In this document: positions 16,122 to 24,944 of the stretch, piece after piece | How positions within the stretch are numbered: the first letter of the stretch is position 1 | How the letters are laid out: the number at the start of each line of letters is the position of its first letter | From: Paludibacterium purpuratum | GTDB taxonomy: Bacteria; Pseudomonadota; Gammaproteobacteria; Burkholderiales; Chromobacteriaceae | Assembly (NCBI RefSeq): GCF_004363805.1 | Contig: NZ_SNZP01000001.1 | Coordinates: forward strand, 1-64,000 | Direction of reading: 5' to 3' | Length of the DNA stretch: 64,000 nucleotides | The notes under the pieces: model-generated | The model's database searches: none | Told to the model about the DNA's origin: nothing | Seen by the model: only the letters and a program-made list of their open reading frames with translations | Position numbers and translations under genes: made by a program

Positions 16122-17519
16122 ATGAATGATAATCCGGAAGAGAAAACGCTACATCGCGGGCTGGAGTCGCGACATATCGAACTGATTGCACTGGGCGGCA
16201 CCATCGGTGTCGGCCTGTTTATGGGCTCCGCCAGCACGCTGCATTGGGCGGGTCCGTCGGTGCTGTTGGCTTATGCCATTGCCGGCCTGTTCATTTTCTT
16301 CATCATGCGCATCATGGGCGAAATGCTGTACACCGAGCCGGTCACCGGCTCGTTCGCCGTCTATGCGCACAAATACCTTCATCCGTATTTCGGCTATCTG
16401 ACCGCCTGGGGCTATTGGCTGATGTGGGTGGCCGTGGGCATTTCGGAAATCACCGCCGCCGGGGTGTATATGCAGTATTGGTTCCCCGGCTTGCCTCAGT
16501 GGGTTCCGGCATTGGCGTTCGTCGGCATTCTGGCGGCGTCCAATTTGCTGGCGGTGCGCCTGTATGGCGAATTCGAGTTCTGGTTCGGTTTGATCAAGAT
16601 CTCCACCATTGTGGTGATGATCCTGGTCGGTCTGAAGCTGATCTTCGTCGGCAATGCCTCGATGCCGGCCACCGGTTTTGCCAATCTGAGCGTGCACGGC
16701 GGCTTCTTCGCCGGCGGCTGGCAGGGCTTCCTGTTCGCGCTTTGTCTGGTCGTGGCGGCGTATCAAGGGGTCGAGTTGGTGGGGATTACCGCCGGCGAGG
16801 CCAAGAACCCGCAAGTGACGCTCAAGCGCGCGGTCAATAATATCGTGTGGCGTATTCTGATTTTCTACATCGGCGCCATTTTCGTCATCGTCACCATCTA
16901 TCCGTGGAACCTGATCGGCACCACCGGTAGCCCGTTTGTGCTGACCTTCTCCAAGATCGGCATCAGCACTGCCGCCGGCATCATCAATTTCGTGGTGCTG
17001 ACCGCCGCACTGTCCGGCTGTAATAGCGGTATCTATAGCTGCGGCCGCATGCTGTACACCCTGTCGCAGAACCGTCAACTGCCGGCCTTCCTGTCGCGCG
17101 TGTCGAAAGGCGGCGTGCCGGTCAATGCCATCTGGGTCACCATCGCCTGTCTGTTGATCGGCTCCGCCTTGAACTACATCATCCCCAACCCGCAACGCGT
17201 GTTCGTGTATGTCTATAGCGCCAGCGTGTTGCCGGGCATGGTGCCTTGGTTCGTGGTGTTGGTGTGCCAGGCACGCTTCCGCCGCGCCCATGCCGCGACG
17301 ATCAAGGATCATCCGTTCAAGTCGGTGCTGTTCCCGGCGGCCAACTACCTGACGATCGCCTTCCTGATCTGCGTGCTGATCGGCATGCTGATCAATCCGG
17401 ATACCCGGGTTTCGCTGATCGTCGGCACATTGCTGTTGGCGGCTGTGTCGGTATGCTACAAGGTGTTCGGCTTGGGCCAGAAGCAGCGCGAAGCGCTGTC
17501 GCAGGCCGAATCCGCCTGA
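16122..17519 (+). CDS. amino-acid permease, AAT/APC family (465 aa)
   Basis: This is a secondary transporter of the amino acid-polyamine-organocation superfamily, AAT branch (relatives include ProY, YifK, CycA, GabP). The N-terminus has the family hallmark [20 protein letters not shown] followed by LFMGSA, the unwound first helix that binds the substrate amino group and carboxylate. About twelve membrane segments follow, with the conserved glutamate region [21 protein letters not shown] near residue 215. Length is typical. The ATG at 16122 has only a weak GGA-type site. It is monocistronic with its own terminator. The exact substrate cannot be read from sequence, so I give no symbol. Confidence 0.88.
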   Translation: MNDNPEEKTLHRGLESRHIELIALGGTIGVGLFMGSASTLHWAGPSVLLAYAIAGLFIFFIMRIMGEMLYTEPVTGSFAVYAHKYLHPYFGYLTAWGYWLMWVAVGISEITAAGVYMQYWFPGLPQWVPALAFVGILAASNLLAVRLYGEFEFWFGLIKISTIVVMILVGLKLIFVGNASMPATGFANLSVHGGFFAGGWQGFLFALCLVVAAYQGVELVGITAGEAKNPQVTLKRAVNNIVWRILIFYIGAIFVIVTIYPWNLIGTTGSPFVLTFSKIGISTAAGIINFVVLTAALSGCNSGIYSCGRMLYTLSQNRQLPAFLSRVSKGGVPVNAIWVTIACLLIGSALNYIIPNPQRVFVYVYSASVLPGMVPWFVVLVCQARFRRAHAATIKDHPFKSVLFPAANYLTIAFLICVLIGMLINPDTRVSLIVGTLLLAAVSVCYKVFGLGQKQREALSQAESA

Positions 17520-17537
17520 TCGGTTCGATCGTTGTGC

Positions 17538-17568
17538 AAAAAACCCGCGAGCGGATCGCGGGTTTTTT
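17538..17568 (+). terminator. rho-independent terminator after permease
   Basis: CCCGCGA (17544-17550), loop GCGGA, TCGCGGG (17556-17562), preceded by A6 and followed by T6. It could act in both directions. Confidence 0.9.
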
Positions 17569-18115
17569 ATTGCAATGTCGTTTTAGGGGGGCAGTGGATG
17601 AGGGAAATTCTGCCAAAAACATGATCATGATCAAATTAAAAATGCGTAATGGGTACTACATTGACATTGCTTGGTGAGATTTTTACCCAAGAATAAGCGA
17701 AAATAATGAGGAATGTCGCGTTGGGGGGAGGCCGATAGGCCACATCGTTGTACATCCTGGCAGGCTGCGCTATATGGGCGGCCTGCCATTTTCATTTCTT
17801 CCGCCGAGGCTGGCCTTGCCGGGCATACGGCAAGAACCCTGTGTGCTTTTCAGTATTAATCATTCAATTGTCATTGATTGTCGGATATTAAACTTATAAT
17901 CACAAATCCCACTGTAATTCAATCAGTATTTTCGCCTGCGTGGGCGAGATACGACACCTAGCGAAAATACCCCTGCATTGCCTTGGCCGGCGCGGTATCG
18001 TGCACGGAAACTGGCTATCTAGAATAGATTTTCCTTAGTTTTATATCGGTTTGAGCTATATAAGGGACTGACCCGGCGGGCGGTCGCACAAGAACATTAC
18101 ACAGGAATCTCCATC
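17569..18115. other. 547-base intergenic region with hairpin, TATAAT and long inverted repeat
   Basis: No gene is seen. Elements noted: TTGACA at 17661-17666 without a good -10; a hairpin TGGCAGGC (17758-17765)/GCCTGCCA (17781-17788) followed by a T-rich tail; a TATAAT at 17895-17900; and a perfect 10-bp inverted repeat GTATTTTCGC (17926-17935)/GCGAAAATAC (17961-17970). I saw no sigma28 chemotaxis promoter upstream of the chemoreceptor. Confidence 0.45.
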
Positions 18116-19993
18116 ATGCGGTCTTTGCGCGTCAAACTGATAGTTTTCGTCGCCATGCTCATGGCGCTGGTCAGTCTGGTCATTGCCTTGCTGGTCTACA
18201 GCCAGATGCGAAGCGGCATGATCGAAGGGGTCGACCATGAGTTGTCGGGTACGGCACATGGTTATTCCACTTTCGTGCGCAATTGGTACAACGACAAGAT
18301 GACCAGCGTGGTCGCCGCCGGGGGGATCGCCGATATGGCGGAGCCGGTGCCGGCACTCGGACGCATCAATGAAGCCGGCGGCTTCAACAAGTCGTATATC
18401 GGTTTCGCCGACCGGCACATCGTGTACTCGGATGGCCATGCGGCCAAACCGGGCTACGACCCGACCGCGCGTCCGTGGTATCAGATGGCGGCCAGCAACG
18501 GTAAACCGGGGGTGACCGCACCGTATACCGATTTCACCACGGGCCGACTGTGCCTGACTTTCGCCGCGCCGGTGATGAGCAACGGCAGTCTCAAGGCGGT
18601 AGTGGGCGGCGATGTGTTCATCGACGATCTGGTCAAGACGGTCTTGTCGGTCAAGCTGCGCGGCAACGGCTTCGCCTTCTTGGTGAGTAAGGACGGCAAG
18701 GTGCTGGCGCACCCGGATGCGCAGTTGACGCTCAAGCCGCTGACCAATGCCGCGCCCGAGTTGACGGCGGACCGCCTGGCCGCGGCCGCGACGAGCGGCG
18801 AAACGCTGCAGGTAAACACGCACGGTCAGTCGACCTATGTGCAGATCGTTCCGGTCGAGGGCACCGATTGGCTGTTGGGCGTTTCGATGGATACATCGGT
18901 GGTGACCGACCCGATGACCAAGGTGATGATCACCATTTCCATCACGGTGCTTGCCGCGCTGATCATCTTGGTTCCGATTGCGAGCATTGTGTTGGCCAGC
19001 ATGCTCAAGGGCCTGCAGCGGCTGAAGGTGGCCATGCAGGAGATCTCGCAGGGCGAGGGCGATCTGACCCGTCGCATCGAGGTACTGGGGCAGGACGAAA
19101 TCGCCGAGACCGCCAGCGCCTTCAATGTCTTCATCGGCCAGTTGCAAACCATGTTCCAGGGCGTGAAGCAGGAGGCGGACCGGTTGATCGAAGGCGTACA
19201 GGCCGCCGGCCACTCGGTGGAGAAGGTGGTCAGCGATTCGCGTGAGATTTCCGATGTGTCGAGCGCCAATGCCGCCACGCTGGAGGAAATCACCGTCAGC
19301 ATTTCGCATATCGCCGATGCGGCGCATGAGGCGGATGGCCTGGTGGCGCAGACCGGATCGGTGTCGAGCGAAAGCGCCGGCGATATGGACAAGCTCTCGC
19401 GCGAGATGGGGGGCACGGTCGATGTGGTCAAGGGGCTGTCGGATATGCTGTCCTCGCTCGATCAGCGCTCGCAGCAGATCTCGGGTATCACCGAGGTGAT
19501 CAAGGATATCGCCGATCAGACCAATCTGCTGGCGCTCAATGCCGCGATCGAAGCGGCGCGCGCCGGCGAAATGGGACGCGGTTTCGCGGTGGTGGCCGAT
19601 GAAGTGCGCAAGCTGGCCGAGCGTACCGGCGGCGCCACGCAGGAAATCGCCGGCATGGTCGACATGATCCGCAACGAGACCGGCCAAGCGGTCGGCAATA
19701 TGCAGCTGACGGTGCGGGCGGTGGATGGCGGTGTCGGGCTGACGCAGAGCGCGGCCGAACGCATTGCCACCATCCAGCAGGCGATGCGCCAGGTCGAGGC
19801 CAAGATGAACGAGATTGCGCTGTCCACCAGCGAACAACACAAGGCGACCACGGTGATCGCGCAGAGTACCGAGCGCATCAACGGCCGCATCATCGAGAAC
19901 GACCACTCGCTGGGCAGTGTGCATCAGACGCTGTCGACGCTGAGCCAGGGCGCGGCGCGCATGCGCGAAATGTTCTCGCGCTTCCGGGTCTAG
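18116..19993 (+). CDS. methyl-accepting chemotaxis protein with dCache amino-acid sensor (625 aa)
   Basis: This is an inner-membrane chemoreceptor that signals to CheA/CheW. Membrane segment 1 is at ~7-28, a periplasmic double-Cache sensor at ~35-270, segment 2 at ~276-300, HAMP at ~300-350, then the signalling hairpin with the conserved tip ([20 protein letters not shown]). The sensor contains Y114, R119, W121, Y122, Y137, D139 and D166. These match, at a constant offset of seven, the residues I recall for amino-acid binding in Pseudomonas PctA (Y121, R126, W128, Y129, Y144, D146, D173). An L-amino-acid ligand is therefore likely. There is no C-terminal CheR-tethering pentapeptide. AGGA precedes the ATG by eight bases. 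Monocistronic. Confidence 0.92.
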   Translation: MRSLRVKLIVFVAMLMALVSLVIALLVYSQMRSGMIEGVDHELSGTAHGYSTFVRNWYNDKMTSVVAAGGIADMAEPVPALGRINEAGGFNKSYIGFADRHIVYSDGHAAKPGYDPTARPWYQMAASNGKPGVTAPYTDFTTGRLCLTFAAPVMSNGSLKAVVGGDVFIDDLVKTVLSVKLRGNGFAFLVSKDGKVLAHPDAQLTLKPLTNAAPELTADRLAAAATSGETLQVNTHGQSTYVQIVPVEGTDWLLGVSMDTSVVTDPMTKVMITISITVLAALIILVPIASIVLASMLKGLQRLKVAMQEISQGEGDLTRRIEVLGQDEIAETASAFNVFIGQLQTMFQGVKQEADRLIEGVQAAGHSVEKVVSDSREISDVSSANAATLEEITVSISHIADAAHEADGLVAQTGSVSSESAGDMDKLSREMGGTVDVVKGLSDMLSSLDQRSQQISGITEVIKDIADQTNLLALNAAIEAARAGEMGRGFAVVADEVRKLAERTGGATQEIAGMVDMIRNETGQAVGNMQLTVRAVDGGVGLTQSAAERIATIQQAMRQVEAKMNEIALSTSEQHKATTVIAQSTERINGRIIENDHSLGSVHQTLSTLSQGAARMREMFSRFRV

Positions 19994-20014
19994 GTCGCGC
20001 GGCAGTCGCAAGGC

Positions 20015-20041
20015 AAAAAGGTGGAGCGATCCACCTTTTTT
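20015..20041 (+). terminator. rho-independent terminator after chemoreceptor
   Basis: AAAAAGGTGGA (20015-20025), loop GCGA, TCCACCTTTTT (20030-20040): an 11-bp stem including the T-run. Confidence 0.9.
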
Positions 20042-20109
20042 GTTTTGCGGTGGGCGAAACCCGGGCAGAGGGCTTATGCTGACATTCTTGTCAGAGGAGG
20101 CGATATGTC

Positions 20110-20841
20110 ATGCTGCTTTTAGGGCTGGATCTGGAAACCGGCGGTGCCTTCAACGGCGATCCCGCCGACAATTTCATCACGGAAGTCGGTCTGGTGTTGT
20201 GGGACAGCGAGTTCGGCGAGCCGGTGGAGTGGTTGTCGGTGCTGCTCAAGCCCGAGGGGCCGGTGTCGCCCGAGTCGGCGGAGATGACCGGGCTATCGGA
20301 CGCGCTGTTGGCGCGCCATGGCCGGCCGTGGGATATCCGCACGCTGCAGCCGATCGCCACGCTGATGCAGAAGGCCGATTACGTGGTCGCGCATAATGGC
20401 CGCGAGTTCGACCGGCAGATGCTCGAACGGGCCTTCGTCCGCTTCGGTCTGAAGCTGCCCGCCACGCCGTGGTTGGATACCCAATACGACATCGACTATC
20501 CGCGCGCTTGCAACGGACGGCAGTTGATCTACCTCGCCGGTTTTCACGGTCTGCTCAACCATTTCCAACATCGCGCCATCGGCGACGCTATGACCATGCT
20601 GGCGATCCTGCAGCGCTACGACTTGGCGCAGGTGATCGCCAATAGCCAACGCAAATGGCTGATCGTGCAGGCCAATGTGCAGTATGACGAGCGCGACAAG
20701 GCCAAGGAAAGAGGTTTCCGCTGGCAAAGCGACGGCGGGCGGCATTATGAGAAGTGCTGGGTCAAGCGCATTCGCGAAGATCAGTTGACGGCGTTGCAGG
20801 CGGCATGCGACTTCAATTTGACGGTGTTGGAGCGCGCTTAA
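20110..20841 (+). CDS. DEDDh 3'-5' exonuclease with C-terminal DUF5710-like domain (243 aa)
   Basis: This DnaQ-fold exonuclease has D7 and E9 (LDLETGG), the second motif AHNGREFD and the third HRAIGDA, the four acidic residues plus His of DEDDh nucleases. After residue ~180 a short domain follows with the pattern YDERDKAKERGFRW...KCWVKRI, resembling small domains (DUF5710 type) found attached to nucleases and primases. GGAGG at 20096-20100 fixes the start at 20110; an ATG at 20105 is out of frame. Its stop overlaps the 3' end of the convergent gene by four bases. The cellular role, DNA or RNA trimming, is unknown. Confidence 0.8.
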   Translation: MLLLGLDLETGGAFNGDPADNFITEVGLVLWDSEFGEPVEWLSVLLKPEGPVSPESAEMTGLSDALLARHGRPWDIRTLQPIATLMQKADYVVAHNGREFDRQMLERAFVRFGLKLPATPWLDTQYDIDYPRACNGRQLIYLAGFHGLLNHFQHRAIGDAMTMLAILQRYDLAQVIANSQRKWLIVQANVQYDERDKAKERGFRWQSDGGRHYEKCWVKRIREDQLTALQAACDFNLTVLERA

Positions 20842-21098
20842 CGCGGGAGGTCGAGCGAGTCGGTCGTGACGACAAAATCGTTGCCGTGGCGGCGGACTTG
20901 TTTTTCCAGGGCCGGTGCCAGCCGCTCCCAGTGCGCCTGTAGCAGGGCCAGCGCTTCGTCGGCCGATACGGCTGATTGTTGCAACCAGGCGGGAACCGCC
21001 GCCGGGTCGATGTAGAAATAGGCCGGATAACCATCCAGCCGGGCATTCACCAGAATGCGCCGGCTGCGGTCGATGCGTGCCGCCAAGAGTTGCATCAT
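20838..21098 (-). CDS. small hypothetical protein at the end of the arn operon (86 aa)
   Basis: The gene begins four bases after the arnD stop codon and is the last gene of the Ara4N operon. The protein is soluble, with a predicted beta start (RRILVNARLDGYPAYFYID) and a helical second half. The shape and pattern recall the DUF1488-type small proteins, but the match is by eye and weak. Its 3' end overlaps the convergent exonuclease by four bases, so both genes end in a shared region with no separate terminator. Whether it takes part in lipid A modification is unknown. Confidence 0.65.
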   Translation of the reverse strand: MMQLLAARIDRSRRILVNARLDGYPAYFYIDPAAVPAWLQQSAVSADEALALLQAHWERLAPALEKQVRRHGNDFVVTTDSLDLPR

Positions 21099-21102
21099 CG
21101 TC

Positions 21103-22002
21103 TTACCCCTGCAAGGCCAGCGTGCCGCTACGGCCGGGAATTTCGCCCATGCGCACCGGACAGCGCGGCAAGGTCGCCGGGTCGAGCGTGCGAAACAGTT
21201 CGGCGCAGGAGACCAGTTGGTAGCCCTGCTGCTTCCAACCGCTCAGCAGTCGATCCAGCGTGTCGAGTAAGCGCAGCCCCTCGAGTTCGGCATGCAAGGT
21301 GTAGACATGTCCGCAGTCGGGCTTATTCGCCGTCTGATCCAACAGCACGCGGTGCACGTTGTCGGCGGTCAACCCGTCCAGGCCGATCAGTTCGTCCAGC
21401 GTCGGCAGCGTGGTGGGCAGTTGCGGTACCCCCAGCAAGCGACCCTGTTCGTCGACCGGCTGAAACGGCTGCGTCCCGCGGCAATCCGAGGCATAGTCGA
21501 GTTGGAGCGCCGCTTCGTGCGCGTAGGCGGCGTGGTTCATCTGCCAACCGGCGGCGCCGTGCGTGCGCGGCGGCTGGCCGAACACCTGGGTGAAGCGCTG
21601 AGCCGCCAGGTTCATTTCCCGTTCGGTCCAGGCCGCATCCTTGCCGGCGACGAAGTCCTGCCACTTGATGTGATCCCAGGTATGGATGCCGACCTCGAAA
21701 CCGGCGTCGCGAACGCCGCGCATCAGCGCGGCCTCGCGCCGGCCGATGTCCGGGCCGGGCAGCAAGGTGCCGTATAGCAGGGTACAGATGCCATAGTGCT
21801 CGACCACCGAGGTGCGCGAAACCTTCTGCAGGAAGCCCTTGCGGAACACGCGGCGGATGGCGCGGCCGGTGTGATCCGGCCCCAGGCTGAACAAAAAGGT
21901 CGCGCCCGCCTGATGGCGGCTGAACAGTTCGATGAGCCGCGGCACACCGTCACGGGTGCCGCGCCAGGTATCGACGTCGACCTTGAGGGCCAGCTTGGGC
22001 AT
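21103..22002 (-). CDS. arnD: ArnD, 4-deoxy-4-formamido-L-arabinose-phosphoundecaprenol deformylase (299 aa)
   Basis: ArnD removes the formyl group from undecaprenyl phosphate-Ara4FN at the inner membrane before flipping. It is a polysaccharide-deacetylase (NodB) fold: the catalytic DVDTWRG motif at residues 9-15 and the metal-binding HTWDHIKW motif (HxxxH class) near residue 105. Length matches the family. It starts three bases after the dehydrogenase gene, within the arn operon. A confident assignment by motif and context. Confidence 0.92.
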   Translation of the reverse strand: MPKLALKVDVDTWRGTRDGVPRLIELFSRHQAGATFLFSLGPDHTGRAIRRVFRKGFLQKVSRTSVVEHYGICTLLYGTLLPGPDIGRREAALMRGVRDAGFEVGIHTWDHIKWQDFVAGKDAAWTEREMNLAAQRFTQVFGQPPRTHGAAGWQMNHAAYAHEAALQLDYASDCRGTQPFQPVDEQGRLLGVPQLPTTLPTLDELIGLDGLTADNVHRVLLDQTANKPDCGHVYTLHAELEGLRLLDTLDRLLSGWKQQGYQLVSCAELFRTLDPATLPRCPVRMGEIPGRSGTLALQG

Positions 22003-22005
22003 CGA

Positions 22006-23049
22006 TTACTCCGCCAGATCGCGCGCCGAGGCGGCTTGATCGCGGTAGAAGTCGAAGATGCCCTTCAGTGCGTCGGCCATGCTGACCGTCGGCGCCCAGT
22101 CGAGGTCGGCCATGGTGTTGGCGATCTTCGGCACGCGATTTTGCACGTCCTGGTAGCCCTTGCCATAGTAGGCGCCGGAGGTGGTTTCCTTGAGTTGCAC
22201 CTTGGTGGCGTTCTCGCGGTATTCCGGGTATTCGGCTGCCAGCTTGAGCATCATGCCGGCCAAGTCGCGGATCGAGAAGTTGTTGGTCGGGTTGCCGATA
22301 TTGTAGATCTGGCTCGATGCCTTGCCGTTGCGGTTCTCGATGATTTTCATCAGCGCGCTGATGCCGTCGTCGATATAGGTGAAGGCCCGCTTTTGGGCGC
22401 CGCCGTCCACCAATTGAATCGGCTCGCCGCGCACGATGTGGCCGAGGAACTGGGTGATGACCCGGCTCGAGCCTTCCTTCGGGGTGTGGATGCTATCCAG
22501 GCCGGCGCCGATCCAGTTGAACGGGCGGAACAGGGTGTAGTCCAGCCCTTCTTGCTGGCCGTAGGCGGCGATGACGCGGTCCATCAATTGCTTGGAGCAA
22601 GCGTAGATCCAGCGCGGCTTGTTGATCGGGCCGTATACCAGGTCGGAGTTTTCCGGGTCGAATTCAGCGTCGGTGCTCTTGCCGTACACCTCGGAGGTGG
22701 AGGGGAACACCACGCGTTTCTTGTACTTGGCGCACCACTTGATGATCGGCAGGTTGGCTTCGAAGTCGAGTTCGAAGACGCGCAGCGGCGCCTGGACATA
22801 AGTGGCCGGGGTGGCGATGGCGACCAGCGGCAGCACCACGTCGCACTTCTTGACGTGGTATTCGATCCACTCGCGGTTGATGGTGATATCGCCTTCGAAG
22901 AAATGGAAACGCGGATGATCGCGCCACTCGAGTACGCGGTCGGCATGCATGTCCATGCCGTACACTTCCCAATCGGTGGTTTCGATGATGCGCTTGGTCA
23001 GGTGGTGGCCGATAAAGCCATTGACGCCGAGGATGAGAACTTTTTTCAT
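22006..23049 (-). CDS. UDP-glucuronate decarboxylase (ArnA dehydrogenase half; UDP-4-keto-pentose synthase type)
   Basis: This short-chain dehydrogenase oxidises and decarboxylates UDP-glucuronate to UDP-4-keto-pentose, the first committed Ara4N step. It has the NAD motif GVNGFIG at the N-terminus, the catalytic SER region STSEVYG, and the YxxxK pair in YACSK. In enterobacteria this is the C-terminal half of ArnA; here it is a separate gene of 347 residues. Relatives in Ralstonia are known as bifunctional UDP-4-keto-pentose/UDP-xylose synthases. I chose the ATG at 23049 (MKKVLILG); a GTG at 23067 would add six residues. Neither start has a strong ribosome site, suggesting coupling to the upstream formyltransferase gene. 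Confidence 0.9.
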   Translation of the reverse strand: MKKVLILGVNGFIGHHLTKRIIETTDWEVYGMDMHADRVLEWRDHPRFHFFEGDITINREWIEYHVKKCDVVLPLVAIATPATYVQAPLRVFELDFEANLPIIKWCAKYKKRVVFPSTSEVYGKSTDAEFDPENSDLVYGPINKPRWIYACSKQLMDRVIAAYGQQEGLDYTLFRPFNWIGAGLDSIHTPKEGSSRVITQFLGHIVRGEPIQLVDGGAQKRAFTYIDDGISALMKIIENRNGKASSQIYNIGNPTNNFSIRDLAGMMLKLAAEYPEYRENATKVQLKETTSGAYYGKGYQDVQNRVPKIANTMADLDWAPTVSMADALKGIFDFYRDQAASARDLAE

Positions 23050-23070
23050 GGGGTTCAACCGTTTCACAAT

Positions 23071-24000
23071 TTAAAGAGGGAGCGTCGCGCGCTCACCGAA
23101 GCACGCGGCGAATCTTGCTGTATCCAGCGTTTGTTCGTCCAGATCTGCATCAAGTATGCGTAATACACCGCCATCGGCGCAGTCGAGGCGCAGATGCGCG
23201 CCGTCCACGCTCAAGCTGGCGCCGGGCCGTGCGGGCTGGCTGCCGGCAGGCTGCAACACGCGGGTTTTCCACAGGATCAGCCGGCCAGCCGACGTGTCGG
23301 CGAAGGCGCCGGGGTAGGGCCGGGATAGGGCGCGCACGAAGTCGTGCAACGCGCGCGCCGGCAGTTTGCCATCGATGCGGCCATCTTCCGGGCCGCGGCC
23401 GCCGAAATAGGCGCCCAGGCTCAGATCTTGTTTCGTCAATTCGGCGCTGCCGTCGATCAGACGCGGCAGGCTGCGCGCCAGCACGATCTCGGCGGCGACC
23501 ACCACTTTGTCGAATACTTCGGCGGCGGTGTCGTCGGGCAGGATCGGTACGGCGAATTGGTCGACCAGCGGGCCGTTATCCGGCTTGACGTTCATCTGGT
23601 GCAGCGTGGCGCCGGTTTCGGTTTCGCCGTGGATCACCGCCCAGTTGATCGGTACCCGGCCGCGGTATTTCGGCAGCAGGGAACCGTGCATATTGTAGGC
23701 GCCGCGGCTCGCGGTCGATAGCAGCGGGGCCGCCAGCATCTTGCGGTAGTAGAACGAGAACAGAAAATCCGGCGCCAGCGCGCGTACGCGCGCCACGACG
23801 TCGTCGCTATTCGGATCGTCCGGGGTCATGGTCGGGATATCGTATTGGGCGGCGACGCCCGCAACGCTGTCGAACCAGATGGTTTCGTTCGGATTGTCCC
23901 GATGCGTGATCACCAGCGCGACGTCGACGCCTGCGCCGATTAAAGTCTTCAGGCAGCGCACGCCGACATCGTGGTAGGCAAACACCACGACGCGCGTCAC
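23071..24000 (-). CDS. UDP-Ara4N formyltransferase (ArnA transformylase half, 309 aa)
   Basis: The enzyme transfers a formyl group from N10-formyl-tetrahydrofolate to UDP-Ara4N. The N-terminal Rossmann core has the hallmarks of ArnA/Fmt: the Asn-His pair region YNMHGSLLPKYRGRVP and the catalytic Asp in VKPDNGPLVDQ. A small C-terminal OB-like domain follows from ~205. The start is GTG at 24000, overlapping the arnC stop by four bases (GTGA), so translation is coupled; longer in-frame extensions run back through arnC and are artefacts. In E. coli it is fused to the dehydrogenase; here the two are separate, three bases apart. Confidence 0.9.
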   Translation of the reverse strand: MTRVVVFAYHDVGVRCLKTLIGAGVDVALVITHRDNPNETIWFDSVAGVAAQYDIPTMTPDDPNSDDVVARVRALAPDFLFSFYYRKMLAAPLLSTASRGAYNMHGSLLPKYRGRVPINWAVIHGETETGATLHQMNVKPDNGPLVDQFAVPILPDDTAAEVFDKVVVAAEIVLARSLPRLIDGSAELTKQDLSLGAYFGGRGPEDGRIDGKLPARALHDFVRALSRPYPGAFADTSAGRLILWKTRVLQPAGSQPARPGASLSVDGAHLRLDCADGGVLRILDADLDEQTLDTARFAACFGERATLPL

Positions 24001-24938
24001 GAGTTTTTCTCCAACACGGCACTGATCAGGTAACGCGGTCGCTTGCGCACTTCCTGGTAGATCCGTCCGATGTATTCGCCCAACAGTCCGATACCGAACA
24101 GCGCGATGCCGATCAGCAAGAAGGCGATGGCGAACAGCGTGAACAACCCGCCTTCCTCCGGACCGATGATCAATCGACGCGCCCCCATGTAGATCACCAG
24201 GATCGAAGACAGCAATGATACCGAAATGCCCAGGAACGAGAACAGTTGCAACGGCACCAGCGAGAAGCCGGTCATCAGGTCGAAATTCAGCCGGATCAGC
24301 GAGTACAGCGAGTACTTGGAAGTGCCGGCGAAGCGTTCTTCGTGGCCGACCACCACTTCGGTCGGCTTTTGTGCGAACTGATAGGCCAGAGCCGGGATGA
24401 AGGTATGCAGTTCGTTGCACTGGTTGATGGTGTCGATGATGCGGCGGCTATAGGCGCGCATCATGCAGCCCTGATCGGTCATCTTGATGTGGGTGATGCG
24501 TTCGCGCAGGCGGTTCATCAGCCTCGAGGCGACGTGGCGCCACACGCTGTCGTTGCGCTTGCGGCGGATCGAGCCGACGTAATCGTAGCCTTCGTCCATC
24601 TTGGCAAGCAGCACGCCGATGTCTTCCGGCGGGTTTTGCAAGTCGGCGTCCAGCGTGACGATGCGCTCGCCGCGGCAATGCTCGAAGCCGGCCAACAGCG
24701 CGCGGTGTTGGCCAAAGTTGCCGTTGAACAGCACGACGCGCGTGACATCGGATCGTTGTTCGAACTGGTCGGCCAGCATGGCGGCCGAACGGTCGCGGCT
24801 ACCGTCGTTGATGAAGACGATCTCGTAGCGCACGCCCAGGGCGTCGAGTGCCGGGTATAGGCGTGCGAACAGCGCCGCCAGCACGGCTTCTTCGTTGTAC
24901 ACCGGTATAACAACCGATAGATTTATGACGTCTGACAT
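23997..24938 (-). CDS. arnC: ArnC, undecaprenyl-phosphate 4-deoxy-4-formamido-L-arabinose transferase (313 aa)
   Basis: This GT2 glycosyltransferase moves Ara4FN from UDP to undecaprenyl phosphate at the cytoplasmic face. The nucleotide-binding start (SVVIPVYNEE), DxD-like TLDADLQNPP and a QxxRRKR-type acceptor region are present. Two C-terminal membrane segments at ~232-255 and ~265-292 anchor it. Length matches ArnC. It lies six bases after arnB and overlaps the formyltransferase start. Confidence 0.92.
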   Translation of the reverse strand: MSDVINLSVVIPVYNEEAVLAALFARLYPALDALGVRYEIVFINDGSRDRSAAMLADQFEQRSDVTRVVLFNGNFGQHRALLAGFEHCRGERIVTLDADLQNPPEDIGVLLAKMDEGYDYVGSIRRKRNDSVWRHVASRLMNRLRERITHIKMTDQGCMMRAYSRRIIDTINQCNELHTFIPALAYQFAQKPTEVVVGHEERFAGTSKYSLYSLIRLNFDLMTGFSLVPLQLFSFLGISVSLLSSILVIYMGARRLIIGPEEGGLFTLFAIAFLLIGIALFGIGLLGEYIGRIYQEVRKRPRYLISAVLEKNS

Positions 24939-24944
24939 GATGGT

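Noticed and set aside
18056-20011. 651-codon minus-strand frame opposite the chemoreceptor
   Set aside because: Antisense of the receptor; composition is His/Arg/Asp-rich, typical of a shadow frame.
22006-24000. Frameshift splitting arnA
   Set aside because: The formyltransferase has its own stop three bases before the next reading frame, and both halves are complete proteins; split ArnA genes occur in related groups.
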